32,503 nt of DNA, taken from an uncultured Mycoplasmataceae bacterium. GTDB lineage: Bacteria; Bacillota_I; Bacilli_A; Mycoplasmatales; Hepatoplasmataceae. The stretch covers positions 1 to 32,503 of the forward strand of contig CAMZOE010000029.1 of assembly GCA_947330515.1 (NCBI GenBank), given 5' to 3'. Below are positions 31,869-32,503 of this stretch, piece after piece; the stretch's first letter is position 1; the number at the start of each line of letters is the position of its first letter. The notes beneath the pieces are model-generated. The model saw only the letters and a program-made list of their open reading frames with translations. It was not told the DNA's origin and made no database searches. The position numbers and the translations under genes were made by a program.

Positions 31869-32340
31869 CTTATTTTTTTTATTAAAGAAAATAAAAAAAA
31901 TAAGTTCTTACAATAAACCGCCATAGCAAAAGTGGACACTACTCATAAAAAAAAGAGTAGTGTTATTTTGTTAATTTGAAAGGAAAACATATAAAAAGAA
32001 AAAAAACAAAAAGAAAAATTAAATATAAATAAATAATGAGAAAAAAAAATGAAGAATCATATACAAAAAAAAAAAAAAACAAAAAAAGAAAAAAATACAA
32101 CACATAAAAAAAAAAAATAACTTATTTATATAATAAAAAAAAAAAAGTTCATTTTTATATAAAAGAAAATAAAAAAATAAGATCTTACAAAAAACCGACA
32201 TAGCAAATGTGGAAAAAAAAAAAAAAAAAAAAGAGTAGTGTTTTTTTGTTAATTTGAAAGGAAAACATATGAAACGAATAAAAACAAATTGAATTATTAA
32301 ATATAATTATCTTATGAGATATTTAAATGGAGAATCATCT
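31821..32340. repeat. Damaged tandem duplication of gene end plus IS leader, A-biased
   Basis: The end of the PnuC-like gene and the IS leader appear twice. Sequence 32073-32132 copies 31821-31880, and 31991-32070 copies 32269-32348. Both align without gaps over 60-80 bases, and the roughly 13-20 mismatches in each are all changes to A in the inner copy. The leader (CCATAGC, GAGTAGTG, GAAAGGAAAACATAT) recurs at an offset of about 277. The whole inner block 31990-32235 therefore looks like its flanks with non-A bases overwritten by A, including an A run of about 20 at 32213-32232. Confidence 0.75.
31937..31962 (+). promoter_or_regulatory. Hairpin in the left end of the IS element
   Basis: CACTACTC pairs with GAGTAGTG across an A-rich ten-base loop, just before the transposase leader. 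Hairpins near IS ends commonly shield the transposase from outside transcription. In the second copy (near 32213) the left arm is replaced by A. Confidence 0.6.
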
Positions 32341-32503
32341 GCAAAATTAGGTGAAGAATTGAAAAAAAAATTAATTACAACATTAAATCATAAATACTAT
32401 AATGGGATAATTTATCGCTGAAACAATAAATTTAAGAAAAAAGGAATTAATGGTTTAAAAGAAGAACTTATTGGAAGACCTCCGAAAAAAGGAAAGAAAA
32501 ATA
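32269..32503 (+). CDS. IS3-family transposase OrfA (partial, cut by window end)
   Basis: The frame starts with ATG after GAAAGG and runs 78 codons to the window edge: MKRIKTNWIIKYNYLMRYLNG, then SSAKLGEEL, then IIYRWNNKFKKKGINGLKEE and GRPPKKGKK. The helix-turn-helix followed by IYRWxxKFKKKGxxGL and a GRP-KKGK end is the usual start of OrfA in mollicute IS3-type elements. OrfA binds the element ends. Trp codons are TGA, so this element is adapted to the host code. The inner copy at 31991-32070 repeats this start but is degraded. OrfB and the right end lie outside the window. Confidence 0.72.

Noticed and set aside
32019-32201. Minus-strand open frame rich in Phe and Tyr
   Set aside because: It is only the complement of the A-rich damaged block and has no start signal or sensible composition.
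31990-32350. A template/variable repeat pair of a diversity-generating retroelement, because differences fall at adenines of one copy
   Set aside because: The A-rich copy switches sides between the two halves of the block, no reverse transcriptase or accessory gene is present, and the intact copies are an ordinary gene end and a transposase start. A consensus error explains it better.

Overview
The window is low-GC mollicute DNA. UGA must be read as tryptophan throughout: for example the W of GNWKMN in triosephosphate isomerase and of TWYDNEMSY in GAPDH are both TGA. Gene density is high, intergenic gaps are short and AT-rich, and there are many poly-lysine and poly-glutamate proteins. Gene content fits the Mycoplasmatales/Entomoplasmatales; the species cannot be named from the sequence. 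All coordinates below use translation table 4.

Layout. 1-2390 (minus): two secreted or membrane surface proteins; one runs off the window edge and the other carries two striking His/Asp tracts. 2578-11787 (minus): a glycolytic block transcribed gap, then pgk-tpiA-unknown gene-gpmI-eno-pfkA-pyk. 11877-13369 (minus): a GntR-type regulator preceded by a four-helix membrane protein. 13498-13836 (minus): a tRNA operon, Tyr-Gln-Lys-Leu. About 13840-14680: no intact gene, but the decayed left end and transposase remnant of an IS3-like element. 14682-23463 (minus): a five-gene ABC transporter operon with three related nucleotide-binding domains (two fused in one 1241-residue protein), two ABC-2-type permeases and an anchored extracytoplasmic protein. 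23627-24925 (minus): pgi. 25076-29853 (plus): two large membrane proteins, a small four-helix membrane protein with an apparent ATT start, and a HIT-family protein, resembling the mycoplasma P80/P60/HinT locus. 29873-30532 (minus): an unknown protein. 30642-31868 (plus): a PnuC-like transporter with a cytosolic tail. 31821-32503 (plus): a damaged duplicated junction leading into an IS3-like transposase gene cut by the window end.

How it works together. With pgi, the window encodes glycolysis from glucose-6-phosphate to pyruvate except aldolase; the second half of the pathway sits in one cluster. The GntR regulator immediately upstream of gap is a plausible but unproven controller. The ABC operon is the best candidate for an undescribed system: its ATPases carry very long acidic and coiled-coil extensions not usual in ABC exporters. 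The plus-strand membrane-protein/HIT cluster looks like an envelope complex with a cytosolic partner.

Caution: the block at about 31990-32235 is a copy of its two flanks with nearly every difference being a change to A. This looks more like a consensus or assembly defect than biology.
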